Positions 1 through 5,825 are shown, counted from the stretch's first letter. The stretch: DNA of 5,846 bases from Lachnospiraceae bacterium (GCA_017464645.1 JAFTZF010000039.1:1-5846); one strand, 5' to 3'. Translations and numbers: made by a program. Notes: a model not told the origin generated them from the letters alone.

Positions 1-120
1 CACGCCGTCTTTATACTCCGCATCGCCTAAATGAATGTGCAGCGGAATAATGGAAATATCGTATTTTTCCAGCAGCTCTTTTGACAAATCACAGGTACTG
101 TCTGAAACTATTTTTATCAT
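1..120 (-). CDS. DegV-family fatty-acid-binding protein, N-terminal part (truncated by window edge)
   Basis: Reverse translation of this stretch gives 40 uninterrupted residues from an ATG at 118-120, beginning MIKIVSDSTCDLSKELLEKY and continuing with DISIIPLHIHLGD. The IVSDSTCDL start followed by a helix and a PLHIHLGD strand is the characteristic N-terminus of the DegV/EDD-fold family. Known members, such as FakB, bind a single fatty acid and present it to the kinase FakA so that exogenous or recycled fatty acids can enter phospholipid synthesis. A good ribosome binding site (GAAGGAGT) lies 7 bases upstream, in the 18-base gap after dusB, so the gene is probably the next cistron of the same transcript. 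The C-terminal three quarters lie outside the window, so ligand-binding residues there cannot be checked. Family assignment is confident; which fatty acid it binds, and whether it works with a FakA, is unknown. Confidence 0.88.
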   Translation of the reverse strand, partial: MIKIVSDSTCDLSKELLEKYDISIIPLHIHLGDAEYKDGV

Positions 121-138
121 ATGCAACACTCCTTCTTT

Positions 139-1104
139 CTAAAAGTTTCCTTCCCGGAAACGTTCTATAAGATCTTCCATTTCTGAAAAGCTCTCTACAC
201 TGTTAATCTGAGCCCGCAGCCGGGCAGAATTGGGATATCCTGTGGTATACCAGGAAATGTGCTTGCGCATCTCCCGCACACCGGTATAATCCCCTTTATA
301 GTCCAGCTGCATTCGTGCATGGCGCAGCATCATATCACATACTTCATCCAGAGACGGCTTCCCCGGAATCTCCCCCGTCTCCAGATAGGTCCGAATCTGC
401 CTGAAGATCCAGGGATTGCCCTGCACTGCCCGGCCTATCATGATGCCGTCACAGCCGGTTTCATCCAAAAGCTGTTTGGCCGCCTGAGGTGAATCCACAT
501 CTCCGTTTCCAATGACCGGGATAGACACCGCCTCTTTTACCCGGCGGATAATATCCCAGTCCGCCCGGCCGGAATAATACTGCTCCCGGGTCCTTCCATG
601 GACCGCAATGGCTGCCGCTCCCGCGTCCTCGGCAACCCTGGCAATCTCCACCGCATTGATATGCTTCTCATCAAACCCCCGGCGGATCTTTACCGTTACC
701 GGCTTCTGAATGGCTCCGGCGGTCTTTCGGATGATCTCTCCCACCAGCTTTGGATTTTTCAGCAGAGCTGAGCCCTCCCCGTTATTTACCACCTTGGGCA
801 CGGGACAGCCCATATTCAGATCCAGAATATCAAAGGGCCGTTCCTCAATCTCCTTTGCCATCTCACTGATGATATCCGGGTCCGAGCCAAACAGCTGTAA
901 GGACACCGGATTTTCCCTGGGGTCGATCCGCAGCAGATTTTCTGTATTTTTATTGTGGTAGGACAATGCCTTGGCACTGACCATCTCCATACAAAGCAGG
1001 CCGGCCCCCTGTTCCTTACAAAGCAAACGAAATGGCAGGTCCGTTACTCCTGCCATAGGTGCCAATACCAGCTGATTCTCCAACGTTACCTTTCCGATCT
1101 GCAC
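139..1104 (-). CDS. dusB: tRNA-dihydrouridine synthase (DusB type)
   Basis: This 321-residue protein is a flavin enzyme that reduces specific uridines in the tRNA D-loop to dihydrouridine using FMN and NADPH in the cytoplasm. The TIM-barrel landmarks appear in order: APMAGVTD at 15-22 (FMN phosphate side), DLNMGCPVPKVV at 95-106 with the presumed catalytic Cys100, VKIRRG at 138-143 with the FMN-contacting Lys139, AVHGRT at 167-172, GNGD at 199-202 and IGRA at 223-226. The C-terminal helical tRNA-binding domain (about 245-321) carries the family HISWY...P.S...R signature. The start is GTG at 1102-1104, directly after the TAA of the upstream gene. It is supported by a GGGGGAAG site 5 bases upstream and by the usual DusB opening (MQIGKVTLEN, then APMAGVTD). 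The stop is TAG. Length and motifs are normal for DusB of Firmicutes. The exact uridine position modified cannot be read from the sequence. Confidence 0.95.
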   Translation of the reverse strand: MQIGKVTLENQLVLAPMAGVTDLPFRLLCKEQGAGLLCMEMVSAKALSYHNKNTENLLRIDPRENPVSLQLFGSDPDIISEMAKEIEERPFDILDLNMGCPVPKVVNNGEGSALLKNPKLVGEIIRKTAGAIQKPVTVKIRRGFDEKHINAVEIARVAEDAGAAAIAVHGRTREQYYSGRADWDIIRRVKEAVSIPVIGNGDVDSPQAAKQLLDETGCDGIMIGRAVQGNPWIFRQIRTYLETGEIPGKPSLDEVCDMMLRHARMQLDYKGDYTGVREMRKHISWYTTGYPNSARLRAQINSVESFSEMEDLIERFREGNF

Positions 1105-1443
1105 TTATTCTTCCCCCACTGCCTCGTTCAGGAAAAACACCTTATAGAACAGTTCCAGCGACTGGAGCAGCTCCGCCTTTTCCTTCTGCAGCTTTCGAAT
1201 CTTCAGCTCGCTGCCAATCTCATCAAAGAAAAAGTCATCCTCTGCGCAGGTCACCTGAAAACACAGGGTTCCCTCCTCCTCAAACTCCAATGTCAGCACA
1301 CCGCCGATTTCATTGGTAAACAGGACACACATGATCTTCAGTTCATCCTGAATAGTCTGCGGCAGAGCAGAAAAGTCTTCGTTAAAATAATATTTTTCTT
1401 CATAGGAATTGGCTCCGCAAAGAACTACACGTTCGTCGTACAT
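1105..1443 (-). CDS. Small acidic protein of unknown function (probably DUF6145)
   Basis: This is a 112-residue soluble protein starting MYDERVVLCG and ending LNEAVGEE. I recall similar short proteins in Lachnospiraceae under the name DUF6145, but the match is from memory and no function is known. The protein is strongly acidic. A predicted beta-rich core (about 34-78: IMCVLFTNEIGG, then LTLEFEEEGTLCFQVT) is followed by a charged helix with coiled-coil character (about 78-105, KIRKLQKEKAELLQSLELFY). There is no signal peptide and no membrane segment. Four cysteines (9, 39, 61, 66) are scattered without a clear metal-binding pattern. An excellent ribosome binding site (GGGAGGA) precedes the ATG at 1441-1443. 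The gene follows the biotin ligase gene after 47 bases and abuts dusB with no spacer, in the same reading frame. Position between birA and dusB suggests a housekeeping role, but this is only inference. Confidence 0.85.
   Translation of the reverse strand: MYDERVVLCGANSYEEKYYFNEDFSALPQTIQDELKIMCVLFTNEIGGVLTLEFEEEGTLCFQVTCAEDDFFFDEIGSELKIRKLQKEKAELLQSLELFYKVFFLNEAVGEE
1110..1117 (-). promoter_or_regulatory. Ribosome binding site for dusB (supports the GTG start)
   Basis: Read on the minus strand, GGGGGAAG lies 5 bases before the GTG at 1104, inside the last codons of the upstream gene. It is a G-rich variant of the Shine-Dalgarno consensus. Together with the TAA immediately before the GTG, which blocks any upstream extension, it fixes the dusB start and suggests coupling to translation of the upstream gene. 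Confidence 0.6.
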
Positions 1444-1490
1444 CTAAATCCTCCCGGTTTATACCTTGTAACAATCTATAAAGCTGTATA

Positions 1491-2306
1491 TCAAATATAA
1501 CCATATACTCCCCGTACGGACACTTCGCCGGCGTATACCGCGTGAAGCTGGCCATCGCATTCTACCAGCAGCTCTCCCCGGCTGTTGATCCCTCGGGCTA
1601 TGCCGGTGTATTCGTCAATGGAATCCAGCACCCGCACCTGGCGTCCGCAGTTTACCAGAAAACTCTCGTAGTCCGCCTGAAGGCCGCTCAAATCCTCTGT
1701 GGCGAGAAATCTTTCATAGTCTCTTTCAAAGCGGTTCAGCACCCGGGCGATGAGTTCCGGTCTGGGCAGAGGATGCCCCGCCGCCATACAAAGAGACGCG
1801 GCCGTGTCAGCCAGCTCCGCTGGAAACCGGGTTCCGTTTACATTGATACCAACTCCCACCACCACATGGTCTATGCCCTCTGCTACAGTCTGCATCTCTG
1901 TGAGAATGCCGCAGATCTTCCGGCCGTTCCAGACCAGGTCGTTGGGCCACTTGATTCCTACACGCTCCCGGCTTCCTGCTTCTTCCAAAAGCTCCTGACA
2001 GGCTCCGGCCGCAGACAGTCCCATTACCAGGGTCAGCATGGATGCCTTGTCCGGCTGAATATCAGGCCGCAGCAATAGGCTCATATAAATATGGTCCTCT
2101 GCCTGGGAAATCCAGGTCCTTCCCCGCCGGCCTTTTCCCGCGCTCTGGCTGTCGGCTGTTACCAGTGTCCCATGGGGCGCACCTTCCTTGGCCAGCCTCT
2201 GAGCCTGGGTATTGGTGGAGTCCGTTTCTTCCAAGCACACACAATTTTGACCGATTATCTTCGTAGTCAGCAGACCTTTTATCTCTGCTTCTATTTGATT
2301 TCTCAT
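1491..2306 (-). CDS. birA: Biotin-[acetyl-CoA-carboxylase] ligase without DNA-binding domain
   Basis: This 271-residue enzyme makes biotinyl-5'-AMP from biotin and ATP and transfers biotin to a lysine of biotin-dependent enzymes, classically the biotin carrier subunit of acetyl-CoA carboxylase. Visible motifs are the substrate-opening ETDSTN at 27-32, the nucleotide-binding loop SAGKGRRGRTW at 55-65, KWPNDL at 119-124, GRKICGIL at 128-135 with Lys130 at the position of the biotinyl-AMP-contacting lysine, and VVVGVGINVN at 148-157. A small C-terminal beta domain (about 218-271) ends EVSVRGVYGY. The catalytic domain begins almost at the first residue, so the winged-helix domain that makes E. 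coli BirA (321 residues) a repressor is missing. An in-frame TAG two codons before the ATG (2304-2306) excludes a longer form. It is therefore a class I, ligase-only enzyme and should not control a biotin operon. Its ribosome binding site is weak, so translation may depend on coupling to the upstream membrane-protein gene. Confidence 0.93.
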   Translation of the reverse strand: MRNQIEAEIKGLLTTKIIGQNCVCLEETDSTNTQAQRLAKEGAPHGTLVTADSQSAGKGRRGRTWISQAEDHIYMSLLLRPDIQPDKASMLTLVMGLSAAGACQELLEEAGSRERVGIKWPNDLVWNGRKICGILTEMQTVAEGIDHVVVGVGINVNGTRFPAELADTAASLCMAAGHPLPRPELIARVLNRFERDYERFLATEDLSGLQADYESFLVNCGRQVRVLDSIDEYTGIARGINSRGELLVECDGQLHAVYAGEVSVRGVYGYI

Positions 2307-2309
2307 GCT

Positions 2310-2591
2310 CTAACCCCGCAACCAGAAAATCCGTACGATCCAAATCAGCAGCAGTACCAAAAAGGCACCTGCCAGCACAGAGCACAGATATCCAAGAGCC
2401 TTTCGTCCCTTTACCAGCGCCATAATCCCGGAGACGGTGCACATGACCGCCCCCAGCACCAGGGCTGCAAGCACTATATATGTACCTGTATTCAGCAGAA
2501 GCGCAGCCAGACACAGCACAACCACAGCCGCCGCCAATGTCATGGCCAGTACTTTCCAGCTTTTATAGGGGTCTCTCGCAGAATCTTTCAT
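2310..2591 (-). CDS. Small three-helix membrane protein, function unknown
   Basis: This 93-residue hydrophobic protein has three likely membrane helices at about 13-33, 37-60 and 66-89. A short, mostly polar, net positive N-terminus ([13 protein letters not shown]) precedes the first helix, and a basic loop (VKGRK, 60-64) separates the second from the third, which puts that loop in the cytoplasm by the positive-inside rule. The protein ends in a basic tail (RIFWLRG). I do not recognise the family and see no catalytic motif. The ATG (2589-2591) overlaps the stop of argF as ATGA, which is typical of translational coupling, and a GGAG lies 10 bases upstream inside argF. Its TAG stop is one codon before the birA start. 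Sustained hydrophobic composition, coupling at both ends and lack of a better frame make it very likely a real gene. A link to the biotin ligase, for example in biotin uptake, is not supported: it is too short and lacks BioY features. Confidence 0.82.
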   Translation of the reverse strand: MKDSARDPYKSWKVLAMTLAAAVVVLCLAALLLNTGTYIVLAALVLGAVMCTVSGIMALVKGRKALGYLCSVLAGAFLVLLLIWIVRIFWLRG

Positions 2592-3586
2592 GCCTGATCC
2601 GCTCCTAAAGTGGCCGCCATAACAGCCTTAATGGTATGCATGCGGTTTTCCGCTTCATCAAATACCACAGACTGGGCAGACTCAAATACTTCATCTGTTA
2701 CTTCCATCTCGGTAATGCCGAATTTCTCTGCAATTTCTTTTCCGATCTTTGTCTTCAGATCATGGAAAGCCGGCAGACAGTGGGTAAAGATTGCCTGGGG
2801 ACCTGCATTTTCCATAACCTTGCGATTTACCTGATACGGCAGCAGGTCGTGGATCCGCTCTTCCCATACCTCATCCGGCTCTCCCATGGATACCCACACA
2901 TCCGTATAGATCACATCTGCTCCCTTGGTTCCTGCCATCACATCCTCTGTCAGAGTGATGGTCGCACCGGTTTCCTTAGCCACTTCCCGGCACCAATCCA
3001 CCAGCTCCTGCTCCGGGAAATATTTCTTCGGTGCGCAGGCCACAAAGTGCATACCCATTTTCGCGCAGACGATCATCAGGGAATTGCCCATATTATACCG
3101 GGCATCTCCCATGTACACCAGCTTCACATCCTTCAGACGTCCCAGGTGCTCCTTGATGGTCAGCAGCACTGCCAGCATCTGTGTGGGATGATACTCATTG
3201 GTCAGACCGTTCCATACAGGCACTCCCGCATATTTTGCCAGGTCCTCTACGATCTCCTGACCGAAACCGCGGTACTCAATACCGTCAAACATCCGGCCCA
3301 GCACACGGGCAGTATCCGCAATACTCTCCTTCTTTCCAATCTGGGAACTGGAGGGATCCAGATAAGTGGTTCCCATACCCAGGTCATGAGCCCCTATCTC
3401 AAAGGAGCAGCGGGTTCTGGTGCTGGTCTTTTCAAAAATCAGGGCCACATTCTTTCCAAGCAGCGGCTGCTTTACAACCCCTGCTTTTTTCTCAGCTTTT
3501 AACCTGGCTGCCAAATCCACCAGATATTCAATTTCCTCCGGGGTGTAATCCCGCAGGGTCAAAAAGTGACGTCCTTTTAAATTCAT
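2588..3586 (-). CDS. argF: Ornithine carbamoyltransferase
   Basis: This 332-residue cytoplasmic enzyme joins carbamoyl phosphate and ornithine to give citrulline, the sixth step of arginine synthesis; the same fold can work in reverse in the arginine deiminase pathway. Counting from the chosen start, carbamoyl-phosphate-binding STRTR is at 55-59, SQIGKKES at 81-88, HPTQ at 133-136, ornithine-binding DVWVSMGE at 229-236 and HCLP, with the catalytic cysteine, at 269-272. ENRMHTIKA near the C-terminus is also standard. The frame is open 26 codons further upstream, but the ATG at 3584-3586 is preferred: it gives the family-typical [11 protein letters not shown] opening and has an AGAGGAGA site 6 bases before it. 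The gene begins inside the last 59 bases of the patatin gene and ends in an ATGA overlap with the membrane-protein gene. No other arginine genes and no arcA or arcC are in the window, so anabolic ArgF rather than catabolic ArcB is an assumption. Confidence 0.95.
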   Translation of the reverse strand: MNLKGRHFLTLRDYTPEEIEYLVDLAARLKAEKKAGVVKQPLLGKNVALIFEKTSTRTRCSFEIGAHDLGMGTTYLDPSSSQIGKKESIADTARVLGRMFDGIEYRGFGQEIVEDLAKYAGVPVWNGLTNEYHPTQMLAVLLTIKEHLGRLKDVKLVYMGDARYNMGNSLMIVCAKMGMHFVACAPKKYFPEQELVDWCREVAKETGATITLTEDVMAGTKGADVIYTDVWVSMGEPDEVWEERIHDLLPYQVNRKVMENAGPQAIFTHCLPAFHDLKTKIGKEIAEKFGITEMEVTDEVFESAQSVVFDEAENRMHTIKAVMAATLGADQA

Positions 3587-4727
3587 AACATATCTCCTCT
3601 CGCTCTGCCTTTGCCGCTTTCCTCTGAATACACTCCAGCAAAGACTCCGGTGTGTAGATCTCATACTTGGGCACCCGATACTTCCGGGCAGTCGCCTCCA
3701 GCATGGACAGATACAATTCTTTGTAAGTCCAATTCTTTCCCAGCTTCAGCTCCTCCGCCATCAACGGGAACAGATTTTCCACCAAAATTCGCAGCCGTTT
3801 GTCAGAGTCCTCCGGCAGCCTGTGCTCCAGGAGCACCTGCCGCTGTGCCTCCGGGTCGGATTGAAGCAGCTTTTCTAAATAATAACACTCTTCGCCGGAT
3901 TCTTCAATATAATATATTTTTCCCGCAAGCCCATAAATCAGCCTTTTTGCGTCATAATACCCCACTTTCAGGTTCCGCCGGCTCTTCTGCGCATCAAACT
4001 GAAGGATGCTGCCCAGGGAGACCTTCGGAGCGATCTCATAAACATTCACGTGCTCCGGGATTTCAAACCGCTTTACATGCCCTCTGCCGAAAATCCGCAG
4101 CAAGATCACATCCTCGTAGCCTCGATTTACCAGAGTATTCACGGGCAGTACATTGGTACGGCCGCCGTCTGTGTAGGTCTTGCCGTGAAGCTTTTCATTT
4201 TTAAATACAGGCAGATAAGCGCTGGCCAGAAGCATGTCCTGCATCTGTCCGTCGGGCAGCGCCTTCATGTCCACCTCCAGCTCCTTGCGGTCCGTGATGG
4301 AATAGGTACAGCAGAAAAAGTCCATGGGACTTTTCCGGATCTTCTCCTCGTCCACATTTTCCGCTATAAGCCTTTTCAGAGGCGTGATGTCTGCCCCTCG
4401 ATCTGCCACGATCCGCAGAGCGTCCTTGAGTACCTCCTTTAACATATCCGACTCAATATCTCTGGCAAACAACCGCTGCATCTGCTCATCATTCACATCC
4501 ATGACCTTGGAATATGCAATGTTTTCCCAAAGCTCCACCGCCCGGTCCATATTATCCATGCAGATCATGGCTCCATTGAGGGCTCCTACTGAAGTCCCGG
4601 CCACACCCTTGATCTTCACACCGACTTCCCGCAGCGCCTTCCAGGCTCCGATCTGATACGCGCCCTTACCTCCGCCGCCCTCCAGCACCAGACCATATTC
4701 TTTCTCCAAATCCAATATCGGCTGCAT
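3528..4727 (-). CDS. Patatin-like phospholipase / lipid acyl hydrolase
   Basis: This 399-residue protein belongs to the patatin family, serine hydrolases with a Ser-Asp dyad that cleave acyl chains from phospholipids and related lipids. The oxyanion-hole glycine loop [12 protein letters not shown] is at 16-27, the nucleophile elbow GTSVG at 44-48 with Ser46, and the catalytic aspartate in TYTDGG at 184-189 (Asp187). The canonical patatin domain covers about 10-210. The remaining roughly 190 residues form a charged, mostly helical tail that I cannot assign. There is no signal peptide or membrane segment, so it is probably cytoplasmic, perhaps membrane-associated. The start ATG (4725-4727) has a near-perfect AGGAGGAA site. 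The last 19 codons overlap the argF start in another frame, and the final residues ([11 protein letters not shown]) are set by argF codons, so they are unlikely to be conserved. All catalytic residues are present, so the enzyme should be active; its substrate is unknown. Confidence 0.93.
   Translation of the reverse strand: MQPILDLEKEYGLVLEGGGGKGAYQIGAWKALREVGVKIKGVAGTSVGALNGAMICMDNMDRAVELWENIAYSKVMDVNDEQMQRLFARDIESDMLKEVLKDALRIVADRGADITPLKRLIAENVDEEKIRKSPMDFFCCTYSITDRKELEVDMKALPDGQMQDMLLASAYLPVFKNEKLHGKTYTDGGRTNVLPVNTLVNRGYEDVILLRIFGRGHVKRFEIPEHVNVYEIAPKVSLGSILQFDAQKSRRNLKVGYYDAKRLIYGLAGKIYYIEESGEECYYLEKLLQSDPEAQRQVLLEHRLPEDSDKRLRILVENLFPLMAEELKLGKNWTYKELYLSMLEATARKYRVPKYEIYTPESLLECIQRKAAKAEREEICYEFKRTSLFDPAGLHPGGN
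3593..3600 (-). promoter_or_regulatory. Ribosome binding site that decides the argF start
   Basis: AGAGGAGA on the minus strand lies 6 bases before the ATG at 3586, inside the 3' end of the patatin coding region. The more distant in-frame ATG at 3664 would add 26 arginine-rich residues unlike any ornithine carbamoyltransferase, so this site picks the shorter, 332-residue form. Confidence 0.8.
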
Positions 4728-4730
4728 AAG

Positions 4731-4738
4731 TTCCTCCT
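4731..4738 (-). promoter_or_regulatory. Strong ribosome binding site of the patatin gene within a 10-bp palindrome
   Basis: AGGAGGAA on the minus strand lies 3 bases before the ATG at 4727, with the AGGAGG core 5 bases away. Its 5' part belongs to the perfect palindrome CCTGTACAGG (4736-4745). The same ACAGGAGGA stretch (4732-4740) is complementary, allowing two G-U pairs, to UUUUCCUGU transcribed from 4783-4791, so the site could be hidden by a longer-range fold. Confidence 0.75.
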
Positions 4739-4758
4739 GTACAGGTTCTCATAATTTG

Positions 4759-4787
4759 CCTGTCATAAAAAGGTTTTCTATAACAGG
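4759..4787 (-). other. 13-bp RNA hairpin in the patatin leader
   Basis: The minus-strand RNA can form an uninterrupted 13-pair stem, CCUGUUAUAGAAA against UUUUUAUGACAGG, with a three-base loop (ACC). Two of the pairs are G-U, which would be A-C mismatches on the plus strand, so the structure is meant for minus-strand RNA if it is functional. It lies 31 bases upstream of the patatin start. No run of U follows it, so it is not a classic terminator. It could be a leader element, a second terminator-like barrier or a 3'-end protecting structure for the upstream mRNA; the sequence does not decide. Confidence 0.5.
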
Positions 4788-4792
4788 AAAAG

Positions 4793-4826
4793 CGAAAAGA
4801 GATTGCGCTCTGCGCAACCTCTTCGC
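4793..4826 (-). terminator. Probable Rho-independent terminator after the SPFH gene
   Basis: In the minus-strand RNA, AAGAGGUUGCGC pairs with GCGCAAUCUCUU around an AGA loop, giving 12 continuous pairs (4797-4823) with one G-U. A flanking GCG/CGC pair across a two-base bulge extends it to 4793. The 3' arm runs into a U-rich stretch (CUCUUUUCGCUUUUCC). The U tract is interrupted, so it may be leaky. It lies 64 bases after the SPFH stop and separates that gene from the patatin operon. Confidence 0.7.
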
Positions 4827-4838
4827 ATCTCCTATATC

Positions 4839-4878
4839 ATTTCATGTTTCCAAGAATCGCTCTCTTTATACATGAAAC
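4839..4878 (-). other. Hairpin in the 3' untranslated region of the SPFH gene
   Basis: Starting 11 bases after the SPFH stop codon, minus-strand RNA can pair GUUUCAUGU with ACAUGAAAU (9 pairs, one G-U). Above an internal loop, AAGAG pairs with UUCUU around an AGCGA loop. The wobble pairs again favour the minus-strand transcript. With the terminator stem just downstream it forms a structured mRNA end; a processing or stabilising role is possible but unproven. Confidence 0.4.
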
Positions 4879-4889
4879 TCACTTCATCT

Positions 4890-5825
4890 CTACTTCTCTT
4901 TTGCCACTTCCGTAATGGATGTTACCAGCCCGGCCAGATTCTGGATCTCGGACGGAATGATAATTTTTGTGGCCTGGCCATCTGCCGCTTTGGCAAATGC
5001 TTCCAGACTCTTCAGCTGCAGAACTGCCTGATCAGCCTGAGCCTCTTTCAGCATGCGCAGACCCTCTGCATTTGCCTGCTGCACCTTCAGAATCGCCTCT
5101 GCCTGACCTTCTGCCTCTTTGATCTTCTTTTCCTTTTCAGCCTCTGCACGAAGGATCGCAGCCTGCTTCTCAGCCTCTGCATCCAGGATCGCAGACTCCT
5201 TCTTACCTTCTGCAACCAGAATGGTGGACTTCTTCTCACCTTCTGCACGCAGAATAGCCTCACGACGCTCACGCTCTGCCTTCATCTGCTTTTCCATGGC
5301 ATCCTGAATAGCTGCGGGCGGAATGATATTCTTCAACTCTACGCGGTTTACCTTAATGCCCCAGGGATCAGTAGCCACATCCAGAGCCGCACGCATCTTG
5401 GTATTGATGACTTCACGGGAGGTCAGTGTCTGATCCAGCTCCAGCTCACCGATGATGTTACGCAGGGTGGTAGCTGTCAGATTCTCGATGGCCATGATGG
5501 GATTCTCCACACCATATGCAAACAGCTTCGGGTCTGTGATGGCAAAAAATACAACCGTATCAATACGCATGGTTACGTTATCCTTGGTGATAACCGGCTG
5601 GGGAGCGAAATCCACAACCTGCTCCTTTAAGGTCACCCGCTTTGCAACTCTCTGCAGAATCGGAATCTTAAAGTGCACACCTACACTCCAGGTGGCCTCA
5701 TAAGCGCCCAGACGCTCTACAACCACCGCCTGTGCCTGAGGAACGATCTTAATACAGGATGCAAGGATCAGTGCTACAAACAACAACAGAACAAATACTA
5801 AAACTCCAATCATACCACTCGGCAT
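4890..5825 (-). CDS. SPFH/band-7 (stomatin/prohibitin-like) membrane protein
   Basis: This 311-residue protein has a single N-terminal membrane helix (about 5-24, GVLVFVLLLFVALILAS) and then a stomatin-type SPFH domain (about 25-180). Recognisable parts are IVPQAQAVVVERLGAYEATWSVGVHFKIPILQRV at 27-60, VTLKEQVVDFAPQPVITKDNV at 64-84 and WGIKVNRVELKNIIPP at 155-170. Residues 181-253 form a coiled coil rich in Glu, Lys and Ala with an 11-residue repeat, and the C-terminus carries the family-typical IIIPSE. Such proteins (QmcA/YbbK, HflK/C relatives) assemble into large rings on the membrane that organise lipid domains or control membrane proteases. The ATG at 5823-5825 has AAGGAGGA 7 bases upstream. 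An NfeD-type partner is often next to these genes and might lie just outside the window. A terminator follows the gene, so it is probably not in the same transcript as the patatin gene. No gene symbol is assigned because QmcA-like and stomatin-like members cannot be separated here. Confidence 0.93.
   Translation of the reverse strand: MPSGMIGVLVFVLLLFVALILASCIKIVPQAQAVVVERLGAYEATWSVGVHFKIPILQRVAKRVTLKEQVVDFAPQPVITKDNVTMRIDTVVFFAITDPKLFAYGVENPIMAIENLTATTLRNIIGELELDQTLTSREVINTKMRAALDVATDPWGIKVNRVELKNIIPPAAIQDAMEKQMKAERERREAILRAEGEKKSTILVAEGKKESAILDAEAEKQAAILRAEAEKEKKIKEAEGQAEAILKVQQANAEGLRMLKEAQADQAVLQLKSLEAFAKAADGQATKIIIPSEIQNLAGLVTSITEVAKEK
5067..5264 (-). repeat. Six 11-residue (33-base) coding repeats in the SPFH coiled coil
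   Basis: Residues 188-253 divide into six consecutive 11-residue units: REAILRAEGEK, KSTILVAEGKK, ESAILDAEAEK, QAAILRAEAEK, EKKIKEAEGQA and EAILKVQQANA. The first four follow an xxAILxAEgeK pattern and are also visibly similar in DNA (5133-5264); the last two are more diverged. The 11-residue (hendecad) period suits a right-handed or straight coiled coil, as in the ring walls of SPFH assemblies. Confidence 0.8.

Noticed and set aside
1444..1490. Possible promoter (TATAAA at about 1460) in the gap before the small acidic protein gene
   Set aside because: The -35 position is a poor match and the start of transcription would fall on the ribosome binding site, leaving no leader. More likely AT-rich spacer.
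2062..2514. 150-residue open frame overlapping birA and the membrane-protein gene
   Set aside because: It runs in another frame of two well-supported genes, has a low-complexity Gly/Arg/Ser-rich composition and no motif. It is a shadow.
2636..3502. 288-residue plus-strand open frame opposite argF
   Set aside because: It is entirely antisense to a motif-complete ornithine carbamoyltransferase, is rich in His, Cys and Gln as antisense translations often are, and has no family features.
3587..3664. 26-residue N-terminal extension of ArgF
   Set aside because: It is arginine-rich, unlike the family, lacks its own ribosome site at a good distance, and lies in the patatin coding region. The start at 3586 has both family support and an SD site.
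4736..4745. Perfect palindrome CCTGTACAGG considered as a repressor operator
   Set aside because: Ten bases is short, it overlaps the Shine-Dalgarno sequence, which explains half of it, and no identified regulator matches. The CCTGT/ACAGG words also recur in the nearby hairpin, so RNA pairing is a better lead.
4777..4805. Candidate promoter for the patatin gene: extended -10 TGTTATAGA (4777-4785) on the minus strand
   Set aside because: The -10 matches only four of six consensus bases, and the matching -35 position reads CAATCT, which is poor and lies in the terminator stem. Not strong enough to annotate, although some promoter for this operon is expected nearby or upstream.
5133..5264. Roughly 33-base periodic repeat considered as a CRISPR array
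   Set aside because: The units are contiguous without unique spacers, are degenerate, and keep the coding frame of the SPFH coiled coil.
4803..5630. 275-residue plus-strand open frame opposite the SPFH gene, with repeated Leu/Cys-rich units
   Set aside because: Its apparent repeats (such as LLLTFC) are the antisense of the 11-residue SPFH repeats; it also starts inside the terminator stem. It is a shadow.
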